In this document: positions 8,466-14,803 of the stretch, in pieces
Layout of the letters: each line of letters begins with the position of its first letter
How positions within the stretch are numbered: position 1 is the stretch's first letter
Source of the DNA: VMCP01 sp964527775
GTDB taxonomy: Bacteria > Bacteroidota > Bacteroidia > NS11-12g > UBA955
Direction: 5' to 3'
Assembly: GCA_964527775.1 (NCBI GenBank)
Contig: CAZGQS010000002.1
Location: 62,001-126,000, forward strand
DNA: 64,000 bases
The notes under the pieces: generated by a model
What the model was told of the DNA's origin: nothing
Database searches by the model: none
Seen by the model: only the letters and a program-made list of their open reading frames with translations
Position numbers and translations under genes: made by a program

Positions 8466-8930
8466 CTATTTAAAACTTATGATAATTTTTGCTTCTTTTA
8501 TGTCTGAAAAGGGAACGTCAACAGGTTGAATTTCTATTTTTTTCTTTCCTTTTTCTTTGTATTCGTTCAATATTTTAAGGATATCACCCTCAATGGCCTC
8601 AAGCTTTCCGGTGTAGGAATTTTCTTGGGTATGAATTTCAAAAGATCTCCCTATATGTTTGTGAAATTGTCTAAAGTCTCTAAGAGGAGCATCAGCTCCT
8701 GGTGAAGAAATTTCGAAGGTAAAAGGATGATCTCCAAAGTCGTCTTCATCAATCAAATTAGAAACTTGTTTGGTGAAATCGGCCAAGGATTTCATTGAAA
8801 GAGGTTCTTGAGAGTCAACATAAAAGCGGAACAAACCGGTAGGACTTACCGTGTAATGAACTACAAAAAGATCAAAAGCTTGGGCTTCTTGATCAACGAG
8901 GGCTTTTAATTTTTCTCCTAACTTTTTCAT
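8466..8930 (-). CDS. rimP: Ribosome maturation factor RimP
   Basis: A 154-residue protein needed for 30S subunit maturation. It has the RimP N-terminal domain with SPTGLFRFYVDSQEPLS, the central FTFEISSPGADAPLRDFRQF (the family hallmark VSSPGxDRPL) and a small Sm-like C-terminal domain. I take ATG 8930 as start; the TTG at 8936 is directly upstream. First gene of rimP-nusA-infB. The leader, from the TATATTTG box at 8998-9005, holds a terminator-like hairpin that ends 7 nt before the start codon. Confidence 0.95.
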   Translation of the reverse strand: MKKLGEKLKALVDQEAQAFDLFVVHYTVSPTGLFRFYVDSQEPLSMKSLADFTKQVSNLIDEDDFGDHPFTFEISSPGADAPLRDFRQFHKHIGRSFEIHTQENSYTGKLEAIEGDILKILNEYKEKGKKKIEIQPVDVPFSDIKEAKIIISFK

Positions 8931-8937
8931 ATCCAAT

Positions 8938-8969
8938 AAAAAAGGGGACTGCTTTTCGCCTGCCCCCTT
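8938..8969 (-). terminator. Terminator-like hairpin in the rimP leader (candidate attenuator)
   Basis: On the minus strand AAGGGGGC pairs with GTCCCCTT (8 bp, one G-U) around a 12-nt loop, followed by six Ts. It lies between the TATATTTG promoter box and the rimP ATG, so it is inside the operon leader. It could also end the transcript of the gene at 9052-9414. Control of rimP-nusA-infB by premature termination is inferred. Confidence 0.65.
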
Positions 8970-8997
8970 CCTAACTTTTAACTTTGGAAAAGTCTTG

Positions 8998-9005
8998 CAA
9001 ATATA
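8998..9005 (-). promoter_or_regulatory. Promoter -7 box (TATATTTG) of rimP-nusA-infB
   Basis: Exact TAnnTTTG match on the minus strand, 67 nt upstream of the rimP ATG. Two copies of the heptamer TAACTTT (complement strand reading at 8972-8985) and the hairpin at 8938-8969 lie in the resulting leader. Confidence 0.65.
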
Positions 9006-9051
9006 GCAAAAATTTAGAAATTTTCACCACAATTGCGCTTGATATCTACAA

Positions 9052-9414
9052 TTATTCGTCAAATACGATAATCTCTTCTTGTTCGAAGTACTCAATGATG
9101 TGTTGTCTGAGCAAATTTTCTTGTTCCAACAAGGTTAAATTAGGAATGGGCTGATCTTTTTCCCAAACGGGCCACCCGTTCTGGTCTTGTCCAATGAGTT
9201 TATAATACCCCGAATAACTTAGCACCCTGCAATTAGCAATGTGCATGAGGTGCGTTTTCTCTTCTTTTGTGAAGGGTTTCTCGTTTATTTGTCCGAGTTC
9301 TCTGATACCAATCAAAAACAACACCGCATTCAAATCGGGTTTTTTTTCGAAGTTCTTTTCTATAAACTCCACTACTTGGAGCCATTTCGATTTTATTTCT
9401 TTGTGGAGGGACAT
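9052..9414 (-). CDS. Conserved hypothetical protein (120 aa), cytoplasmic
   Basis: I do not recognise a named family. The 120-residue protein has no signal peptide or membrane segment. It appears mostly helical with two notable blocks: DLNAVLFLIGIRELGQ near residue 27 and NCRVLSYSGYYKLIGQDQNGWPVW near residue 61, then an acidic C-terminus (FEQEEIIVFDE). The composition and codon use look like those of its neighbours. Its promoter box is probably at 9535-9542, which places a 98-nt heptanucleotide repeat array inside its 5' leader. The hairpin at 8938-8969 could terminate it. Confidence 0.7.
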   Translation of the reverse strand: MSLHKEIKSKWLQVVEFIEKNFEKKPDLNAVLFLIGIRELGQINEKPFTKEEKTHLMHIANCRVLSYSGYYKLIGQDQNGWPVWEKDQPIPNLTLLEQENLLRQHIIEYFEQEEIIVFDE

Positions 9415-9424
9415 TTTTTTGGTT

Positions 9425-9522
9425 GTCGGTTTTCAGTTTTCAGTTTTCAGTTTTCAGCCTCGGCTCTCGGCTCTCGGCTCTCGGCTGACGGCTGACGGTT
9501 GACGGCTTTCGGCTGACCGCTG
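9425..9522. repeat. Heptanucleotide repeat array, 14 units in constant phase
   Basis: The stretch reads as 14 consecutive 7-nt units without a phase shift: about four TTCAGTT-like units, four TCGGCTC-like units and about five ACGGCTG-like units, with point variants. Three sub-families sharing one register suggest expansion and divergence of a single 7-nt period. It sits between the unknown gene at 9052 (in its leader) and murQ. It is too short-periodic and spacerless to be a CRISPR. Confidence 0.9.
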
Positions 9523-9534
9523 AATTCTGTTTTG

Positions 9535-9542
9535 CAAAACTA
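9535..9542 (-). promoter_or_regulatory. Promoter -7 box (TAGTTTTG) for the gene at 9052-9414
   Basis: Exact TAnnTTTG match on the minus strand. It lies upstream of the heptamer array, so the array would be transcribed as a leader of roughly 115 nt. Confidence 0.5.
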
Positions 9543-9576
9543 AACATTGCAATGCAGAACATTGGGTAGGTGTGAG

Positions 9577-9584
9577 TAAATTTG
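9577..9584 (+). promoter_or_regulatory. Promoter -7 box (TAAATTTG) of murQ
   Basis: Exact TAnnTTTG match, only 7 nt before the murQ ATG, so the mRNA would have almost no leader. Confidence 0.65.
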
Positions 9585-9591
9585 TTGAAGA

Positions 9592-10401
9592 ATGAATACA
9601 GAAAGTACCTCTAGGCATGATCATTTGGAACAAAAAGATACTTTTCAGTTGTTGCAGGGTATCAATGATGAAGATCAAACCATTGCTGGACAGGTGACCA
9701 AGGCCATTCCGCAAATAGCGGCGTTGGTAGATGCCGTTTATGAGAAAATGAACCATGGAGGACGACTGTTTTATTTGGGGGCGGGAACTTCAGGGAGGCT
9801 GGGAATTGTTGATGCGTCTGAATGTCCGCCAACCTTTGGGGTAGATTTTGATCGGGTCATTGGACTGATTGCTGGCGGGGATAAAGCCATTAGAAGGGCC
9901 GTTGAGAATGCGGAAGATGATGAAAATCAAGGGTTTGAAGATTTGAAGGCATGGAATGTAAATCAGAACGATTTTGTGATTGGAATCGCTGCATCTGGTA
10001 GAACCCCATATGTAGCTGGGGCGTTGACTGCTTGTAATGAACTTGGTGCTGGAACAGGTTGCGTGGTGTGTAATGAGGGTTCAAGAGTGGCAGAAGTTGC
10101 TCAATATCCCATTGAAATTATTACAGGTCCTGAATTTGTGACGGGTTCTACGCGCATGAAGGCAGGTACTGCTACTAAAATGGCCTTGAACATGATTACT
10201 ACCTCGGTGATGATTAAATTGGGACATGTGAAGGGAAATAAAATGGTAGATATGCAGTTGACCAACCATAAGTTGGTTGAAAGAGGAACGAGAATGATTG
10301 TGGAAGAAACCGGACTTTCACAGGAGGAAGCTCGAGCGTTGCTCCTGCAGATGGGAAGCGTACGCAGGGCTGTTGATGTCCACCGAAAGGAAAAAAATTA
10401 A
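9592..10401 (+). CDS. murQ: N-acetylmuramic acid 6-phosphate etherase
   Basis: A 269-residue SIS-domain enzyme that cleaves the lactyl ether of MurNAc-6-phosphate, giving GlcNAc-6-phosphate and D-lactate in cell-wall recycling. Family motifs are LGAGTSGRLGIVDASECPPT (near residue 60), GIAASGRTPYV (near 130) and STRMKAGTATKMALNM (near 185). The length is slightly short of the roughly 300 residues usual, mainly at the C-terminus, which ends VDVHRKEKN after the QMGSVRRAV block. The stop TAA overlaps that of the convergent gene at 10398. No MurNAc kinase or transporter is adjacent, so the substrate source is elsewhere. Confidence 0.95.
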   Translation: MNTESTSRHDHLEQKDTFQLLQGINDEDQTIAGQVTKAIPQIAALVDAVYEKMNHGGRLFYLGAGTSGRLGIVDASECPPTFGVDFDRVIGLIAGGDKAIRRAVENAEDDENQGFEDLKAWNVNQNDFVIGIAASGRTPYVAGALTACNELGAGTGCVVCNEGSRVAEVAQYPIEIITGPEFVTGSTRMKAGTATKMALNMITTSVMIKLGHVKGNKMVDMQLTNHKLVERGTRMIVEETGLSQEEARALLLQMGSVRRAVDVHRKEKN

Positions 10402-10862
10402 GCGAGAATTTCCCAAGTTTTGTCTGGGAGCAATCTTACAGTGTTGATGAACTGCTCGAATGGCATGGTTTTGCCCCATTCGTAGGGCGCAATCATGGTG
10501 AGCACTTGACTTCCGTCAGTTTTCTGATAGAGGTGATAAATGCCGTGAATGATGGGTTCGAAGTTAATTTCAGCCTGGTAAATGGAGTGGGAGAGCGCGA
10601 GTCGGTCTTCGATGGCTTTTGCTTGTTTGATGAGCAGTTCGGCCTGTTTTTTAAGCATTTGAATTTGTTGCTCGGCCTGATGCTGCATAGCCTCATGGGC
10701 GTTGGCCTTGAGCAAACGTTTATCGATGGGTTCAATTTTAGGAGAACTTACCGTCAATGCATAAGGAGCAGAATGCAACTCACCCTGATAGAGGGCATCT
10801 TTCAGGAACAGTGGACGGTTGTCTTGGGTGGTGTTAGATTGAACTTCGTTGTCTTCAGACAT
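10398..10862 (-). CDS. DUF2452-like protein
   Basis: A 154-residue soluble protein. Residues about 55-95 form a Gln/Lys-rich helix (HQAEQQIQMLKKQAELLIKQ) that should be a coiled coil, followed by a compact domain with INFEPIIHGIYHLYQ and TMIAPYEWGK. This arrangement matches my memory of the DUF2452 family; a profile search would settle it. Function unknown. It follows asd by 14 nt on the same strand and may be co-transcribed with it. Stop codons overlap with murQ (TTAA). Confidence 0.65.
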   Translation of the reverse strand: MSEDNEVQSNTTQDNRPLFLKDALYQGELHSAPYALTVSSPKIEPIDKRLLKANAHEAMQHQAEQQIQMLKKQAELLIKQAKAIEDRLALSHSIYQAEINFEPIIHGIYHLYQKTDGSQVLTMIAPYEWGKTMPFEQFINTVRLLPDKTWEILA

Positions 10863-10876
10863 GCTTAACTAACCAT

Positions 10877-11863
10877 TCAAACTCTGTTTTGGTTTTTTAA
10901 TAGCTCCGCAATTTGTACGGCGTTGGTTGCGGCCCCTTTTCTGAGGTTGTCTGACACTACCCATAAGTTCAATGTGTTGGGTTGAGATTCGTCCAATCGA
11001 ATTCGTCCTACAAAAACTTCGTCTTGGTCATGCGCGGTGAGCGGCATGGGGTATGACAGATTCTGGGGATCGTCTTGGAGGATGATACCCGGGAAATCAG
11101 TCAATAATTGTCGGGTTTCAGAAAGCGTGGGTTGATGTTCAAATTCTGCATTAATACTTTCCGAATGTCCGCCCATGGTGGGTATTCTCACGGTGGTGGC
11201 GGTGATTTTCAAGTCAGGAAGCGACATAATTTTGCGGGTTTCGAGAATCATTTTCATTTCCTCTTTGGTGTAGCCATTTTCTTGAAAAACGTCTATGTGA
11301 GGCAGAACATTCAGGTCAATGGTATAGGGGTATACTTTGGGAGCCTCAATACCTGCTCTTTCATTCATGAGTTGTTCCACGGCTTTTTGTCCGGTACCGG
11401 TCACAGATTGATATGTGCTCACAATCACTCTTTTTAGGGAGTATTTTTGGTGAAGGGGTTTTAAGGCTACCACCATTTGGATGGTGCTGCAGTTGGGATT
11501 AGCAATGATCATTGAATCATTGAGTGCTTCGGGATTGACTTCGGGTACGACCAATGGAACGGCAGGATCCATGCGCCAAGCACTGGAATTGTCAATGACA
11601 TAGCAACCAATTTCAGCAAATTTTGGTGCCCACTCCAAGGAAGTACTTCCACCTGCTGAAAAAAGAGCAATTTGAGGTTTTAAAGAAAGTGCCTGCATCA
11701 TTGATACCACCGAATAAGATTTTCCGTTGAATTGAATTTGTTTACCCACGCTACTTTGCGAGGCTACTGGAATCAATTCAGTTACAGGGAAATTTCGTTC
11801 TTGCAGAACTTGCAACATTTTTGTTCCCACCAATCCGGTGGCACCAACTACGGCTACTTTCAT
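10877..11863 (-). CDS. asd: Aspartate-semialdehyde dehydrogenase
   Basis: A 328-residue enzyme reducing aspartyl-4-phosphate to aspartate semialdehyde with NADPH, the branch point to lysine/diaminopimelate, threonine and methionine. It has the nucleotide loop GATGLVG at residues 7-13, the catalytic cysteine in NPNCSTIQ (about residue 128), STYQSVTGTGQKAVEQL (about 150) and the substrate His in the RIPTMGGHSES block (about 245). The start ATG shares a base with the stop region of the small lipoprotein gene upstream, so the two are coupled. Confidence 0.96.
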   Translation of the reverse strand: MKVAVVGATGLVGTKMLQVLQERNFPVTELIPVASQSSVGKQIQFNGKSYSVVSMMQALSLKPQIALFSAGGSTSLEWAPKFAEIGCYVIDNSSAWRMDPAVPLVVPEVNPEALNDSMIIANPNCSTIQMVVALKPLHQKYSLKRVIVSTYQSVTGTGQKAVEQLMNERAGIEAPKVYPYTIDLNVLPHIDVFQENGYTKEEMKMILETRKIMSLPDLKITATTVRIPTMGGHSESINAEFEHQPTLSETRQLLTDFPGIILQDDPQNLSYPMPLTAHDQDEVFVGRIRLDESQPNTLNLWVVSDNLRKGAATNAVQIAELLKNQNRV

Positions 11864-12063
11864 TATTTTACGTATTGTGTGTTATTGGTATCGCTGCTGC
11901 TGGTATCGTTCATCAATTCATCAAACGCAGCGTCTTGAGTGGCTTGATCTGTGCTGTCTTGTGTGGTTTTTTGCTCTTCAGTGAATGCACCTTCGTTGTT
12001 TGTGCATGCACCCATTGAAATGATTGCCGCAATGGCAATGGCTGGGATAATGATTTTTTTCAT
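11863..12063 (-). CDS. Small lipoprotein
   Basis: A 66-residue protein starting MKKIIIPAIAIAAI with a lipobox SMGAC (Cys near residue 20), then an acidic, Thr/Asp/Gln-rich tail with no predicted fold. An alternative ATG at 12075 would add four residues and overlap the upstream gene by 8 nt; I prefer 12063 for the signal peptide. It lies between a TrpF-like gene and asd in the same direction. Probably a lipid-anchored, disordered surface or periplasmic peptide; no function can be assigned. Confidence 0.65.
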   Translation of the reverse strand: MKKIIIPAIAIAAIISMGACTNNEGAFTEEQKTTQDSTDQATQDAAFDELMNDTSSSDTNNTQYVK

Positions 12064-12067
12064 GGTA

Positions 12068-12553
12068 TTATTCATTTATGATATCAAAAAAGTCGTTCCA
12101 ATTGCCGTAGTCTTTTTTTCCGACGGAAGTTTCCTTTTGGCAATTAATGTGTATTCCGAAGATAGGGTTTCCGTTTATAAGTTGATGAGCAGATGCTTCG
12201 TTTGGCTCAATAGAAATGAGTACTTCATCTTGAAATAAAAGGCTGCCATTTTGGTTCATCAAAAGCCAATCTTTTATTTCTGGAAAATGGGGTTTTAGAA
12301 GAGATAGCAGATCTTCATGGCATTGAATTCCATCTACAGGTATGATGTTCATCCAAGCATTGATTTTATCGATGTTTGGTTCATGAACTTCTAAGATGAT
12401 TTTTGGTCCAGAGCACCAACCTATAATTTCTTGCACCTGCTGAACGGGTATTGACGTTTCACCGTCTATGGCAAATCCCATCCATTCTGCCATAGCAGCA
12501 GCGGCATAGCGAGCATCACCAAGGTCTTGAATGCTATTAAATTTTATTTTCAC
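12068..12553 (-). CDS. Phosphoribosylanthranilate isomerase-like protein, degenerate
   Basis: A 161-residue protein resembling TrpF: MKIKFNSIQDLGDARYAAA at the N-terminus matches the MKIKxCGxTxxEDAxxAA strand-helix of TrpF, GFAID follows, and VDGIQCHED matches the VQLHGDE strand. The catalytic cysteine of TrpF (KxCGxT) is replaced by asparagine-serine, and the protein is about 40 residues shorter than active enzymes, with no clear counterpart of the phosphate-binding C-terminal loop. It is therefore unlikely to isomerise phosphoribosylanthranilate. No trp gene is adjacent. The reading frame is intact, so it is a conserved pseudoenzyme candidate rather than a decayed gene. Confidence 0.55.
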   Translation of the reverse strand: MKIKFNSIQDLGDARYAAAAMAEWMGFAIDGETSIPVQQVQEIIGWCSGPKIILEVHEPNIDKINAWMNIIPVDGIQCHEDLLSLLKPHFPEIKDWLLMNQNGSLLFQDEVLISIEPNEASAHQLINGNPIFGIHINCQKETSVGKKDYGNWNDFFDIINE

Positions 12554-12566
12554 TTTAAATGATTCA

Positions 12567-12595
12567 TAAAAAAGGCCACCTTTTGGCAGCCTTTT
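12567..12595 (-). terminator. Intrinsic terminator after the E2 gene
   Basis: On the minus strand AAAAGGCTGCC pairs with GGTGGCCTTTT (11 bp with two G-U pairs) around an AAAA loop, followed by a T run. It begins 8 nt after the E2 stop. Confidence 0.8.
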
Positions 12596-12602
12596 ATTTT
12601 GT

Positions 12603-13847
12603 TTATACTAACAATTTTACAGGCTCTTCGAGGTAGTCTTTGAGGGTTTGTAGGAAAGCTGCTCCCATAGCACCGTCAACAACTCTATGGTCACAGCTTA
12701 GGGTGACCTTCATGGTTTTGACTGGTTTAATTTCACCATTCACAACACCTACACTGTCTTTCACCGTTCCAACTGCCAAGATGCAAGCATCTGGGGGATT
12801 GATGATTGCTGTGAACTCATCAATACCAAACATGCCTAGATTGCTGATGGTAAATGTATTGCCAGCCCAATCTTGAGGTTGAAGTTTCTTTTCTTTTGCT
12901 TTTGCACCGTATGCTTTTACCTCGCTAGAGATTTGGCTGAGTGATTTATGGTCTGCAAAACGCACAACAGGTACCAATAATCCATCTTCAACTGCCATAG
13001 CAACACCAATGTGAATGTGGTTATTGTAACGAATTTTAGTGCCTAACCAGCTAGAATTGATGTTGGGGTGTTTTCTAAGTGCAGAAGCTGCCGCTTTTAC
13101 CACAATATCATTCATAGAAATTTTCACTGAACTGATGGCGTTCATTTGTTCGCGCGCTTTCACTGCATTATCCATGTTGATTTCAATGGTTAAATAGAAG
13201 TGAGGTGCGGTAAACTTCGACTCACCCAAACGGGCTGCGATGGTTTTGCGCATTTGCGAAACTGGAACTTCGGTATAACTTTCTTCACCCATAACAGCAG
13301 TGCTGGTTACTGCAGCGTTAGACGCAGAGGCAGCAGGTGCTTGGATGTTTTCTAAATCTCTTTTAACAATGCGACCATTTTCGCCACTACCAGCCACTGC
13401 TTTAAGGTCTATGCCTTTGTCTTCCGCAATCTTGCGTGCTAAAGGACTTGCCTTCAATCGAGAATCATCGGAGGTGGTGGTAGGAGTTGCAACTGGTACA
13501 GGAGTATTTGTTGAAGAAGTTTCAGCTACTGGAGTAGTGTTAGCTTCTGGAGTTGCACTGGCTGTTTTGGGTGCTGAACCTCCTGCTAAAAGAGCTTGGA
13601 AATCTTCACCGGCAGCACCAACAATTGCAACAGGGGCATCAATGGCAGCAGCTTCACCTTCTTGCACCATGATGTGCAAAATGGTACCCTTGGAGTATAC
13701 CTCCATATCCATGGTTGCCTTATCTGTTTCAACTTCAGCGATGATGTCGCCACTTTTAACCGTATCTCCCACTTTTACTGTCCAACGAACAATAACCCCT
13801 TCGGTCATTGTGTCGCTCATTTTGGGCATGGTAATCAGTTCAGCCAT
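12603..13847 (-). CDS. Pyruvate dehydrogenase complex E2, dihydrolipoamide acetyltransferase
   Basis: A 414-residue E2. Residues 1-78 form one lipoyl domain with the lipoylated lysine in ETDKATM (Lys43). An Ala/Thr/Pro/Val linker follows, then the E3-binding domain (SPLARKIAEDKGIDL, near residue 135), a second linker, and the catalytic domain with the terminal motif SCDHRVVDGA holding the active-site histidine. The lipoyl domain begin MPKMSDTMTEG is typical of pyruvate rather than 2-oxoglutarate E2. It transfers acetyl groups to CoA. E1 genes are not in the window. It is expressed from the TATTTTTG box at 13869-13876 and ends at the terminator at 12567-12595, so it is probably monocistronic. 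Confidence 0.94.
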   Translation of the reverse strand: MAELITMPKMSDTMTEGVIVRWTVKVGDTVKSGDIIAEVETDKATMDMEVYSKGTILHIMVQEGEAAAIDAPVAIVGAAGEDFQALLAGGSAPKTASATPEANTTPVAETSSTNTPVPVATPTTTSDDSRLKASPLARKIAEDKGIDLKAVAGSGENGRIVKRDLENIQAPAASASNAAVTSTAVMGEESYTEVPVSQMRKTIAARLGESKFTAPHFYLTIEINMDNAVKAREQMNAISSVKISMNDIVVKAAASALRKHPNINSSWLGTKIRYNNHIHIGVAMAVEDGLLVPVVRFADHKSLSQISSEVKAYGAKAKEKKLQPQDWAGNTFTISNLGMFGIDEFTAIINPPDACILAVGTVKDSVGVVNGEIKPVKTMKVTLSCDHRVVDGAMGAAFLQTLKDYLEEPVKLLV

Positions 13848-13868
13848 ATTCTATCTTATAAGAGGTGG

Positions 13869-13876
13869 CAAAAATA
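13869..13876 (-). promoter_or_regulatory. Promoter -7 box (TATTTTTG) of the E2 gene
   Basis: Exact TAnnTTTG match on the minus strand, 21 nt upstream of the E2 start, with a TTG on that strand 18 nt further upstream. Divergent from the thyA box at 13921-13928. Confidence 0.65.
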
Positions 13877-13920
13877 GTAATTTTTTGGGCTTAACAACCC
13901 GCATACCAATAGGGAATTCG

Positions 13921-13928
13921 TAAATTTG
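13921..13928 (+). promoter_or_regulatory. Promoter -7 box (TAAATTTG) of thyA
   Basis: Exact TAnnTTTG match, 19 nt before the thyA ATG at 13948. The TTG at 13930 that would extend thyA lies at the expected transcription start, which rules that start out. Confidence 0.65.
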
Positions 13929-13947
13929 TTTGAAATTGCACCTTAAA

Positions 13948-14745
13948 ATGTATAATCAGTATGAAACTTTCCTAAAACATGTGCTCGAAAATGGAGCAAA
14001 AAAAACCGATCGCACCGGTACTGGTACCGTCAGTGTGTTTGGTGGCCAAATCAGGTTTGATTTATCGGAAGGATTTCCTTTGATTACCACAAAAAAGGTT
14101 CATTTAAAGAGCATCATTCACGAGTTACTATGGTTCATTAAAGGTGAAACCAATATTGCTTATTTGAAAGAAAACGGTGTGAGTATTTGGGATGAATGGG
14201 CAGATGAAAATGGCGAATTGGGCCCAGTTTATGGCAAACAATGGCGTTCTTGGGAAGCCAAAGACGGCCGAACCATTGATCAAATCTCAGAGGCCATCAA
14301 CATGATTAAAAACAATCCTGATTCACGCCGTATTTTGGTCAATGCATGGAATGTGGGAGAAATTGATCAAATGGCCTTGATGCCTTGTCATACCATGTTT
14401 CAATTTTATGTGGCCAACGGAAAATTAAGCTGCCAACTCTACCAAAGGAGCGCTGATTTATTCCTGGGTGTACCATTCAATATCGCAAGTTACGCGTTAT
14501 TAACCTTGATGATGGCTCAGGTTTGCCATCTTCAGCCCGGTGATTTTGTACATACATTTGGTGATGCACATATATACTCCAACCACATTGAACAGGTAAA
14601 TTTACAGCTATCAAGAGAACCTCGTCCTTATCCAACCATGAAAATCAATCCTACAGTAGATAATCTTTTTAATTTTGTGTATTCCGATTTTCAAGTGGAA
14701 GGCTACGATCCTCATCCTGCAATTAAAGGTGCAGTTGCGGTGTAA
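13948..14745 (+). CDS. thyA: Thymidylate synthase
   Basis: A 265-codon ThyA, the folate-dependent enzyme making dTMP from dUMP. Visible motifs: RTGTGTVSVFG (near residue 23), the catalytic cysteine in LMPCHTMFQFYV (near residue 148), QRSADLFLGVPFNIASYALL (near 170) and the C-terminal PHPAIKGAVAV that closes the active site. Length matches the 264-residue E. coli enzyme when started at ATG 13948 (MYNQYETF). No dihydrofolate reductase gene follows, although the two are often adjacent. Confidence 0.98.
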   Translation: MYNQYETFLKHVLENGAKKTDRTGTGTVSVFGGQIRFDLSEGFPLITTKKVHLKSIIHELLWFIKGETNIAYLKENGVSIWDEWADENGELGPVYGKQWRSWEAKDGRTIDQISEAINMIKNNPDSRRILVNAWNVGEIDQMALMPCHTMFQFYVANGKLSCQLYQRSADLFLGVPFNIASYALLTLMMAQVCHLQPGDFVHTFGDAHIYSNHIEQVNLQLSREPRPYPTMKINPTVDNLFNFVYSDFQVEGYDPHPAIKGAVAV

Positions 14746-14803
14746 CTTTTTTTGGGGGATACTCGTAGTTTAAGTGTTACATTCAACGTTGTCATTCATT
14801 TTT

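Noticed and set aside
9425..9522. Possible CRISPR array
   Set aside because: Units are 7 nt with no spacers, and no cas gene is near.
13300..13923. 207-codon plus-strand open frame opposite the E2 gene
   Set aside because: Antisense to the Ala/Thr/Pro linker of E2, with no domain or promoter; a shadow frame.
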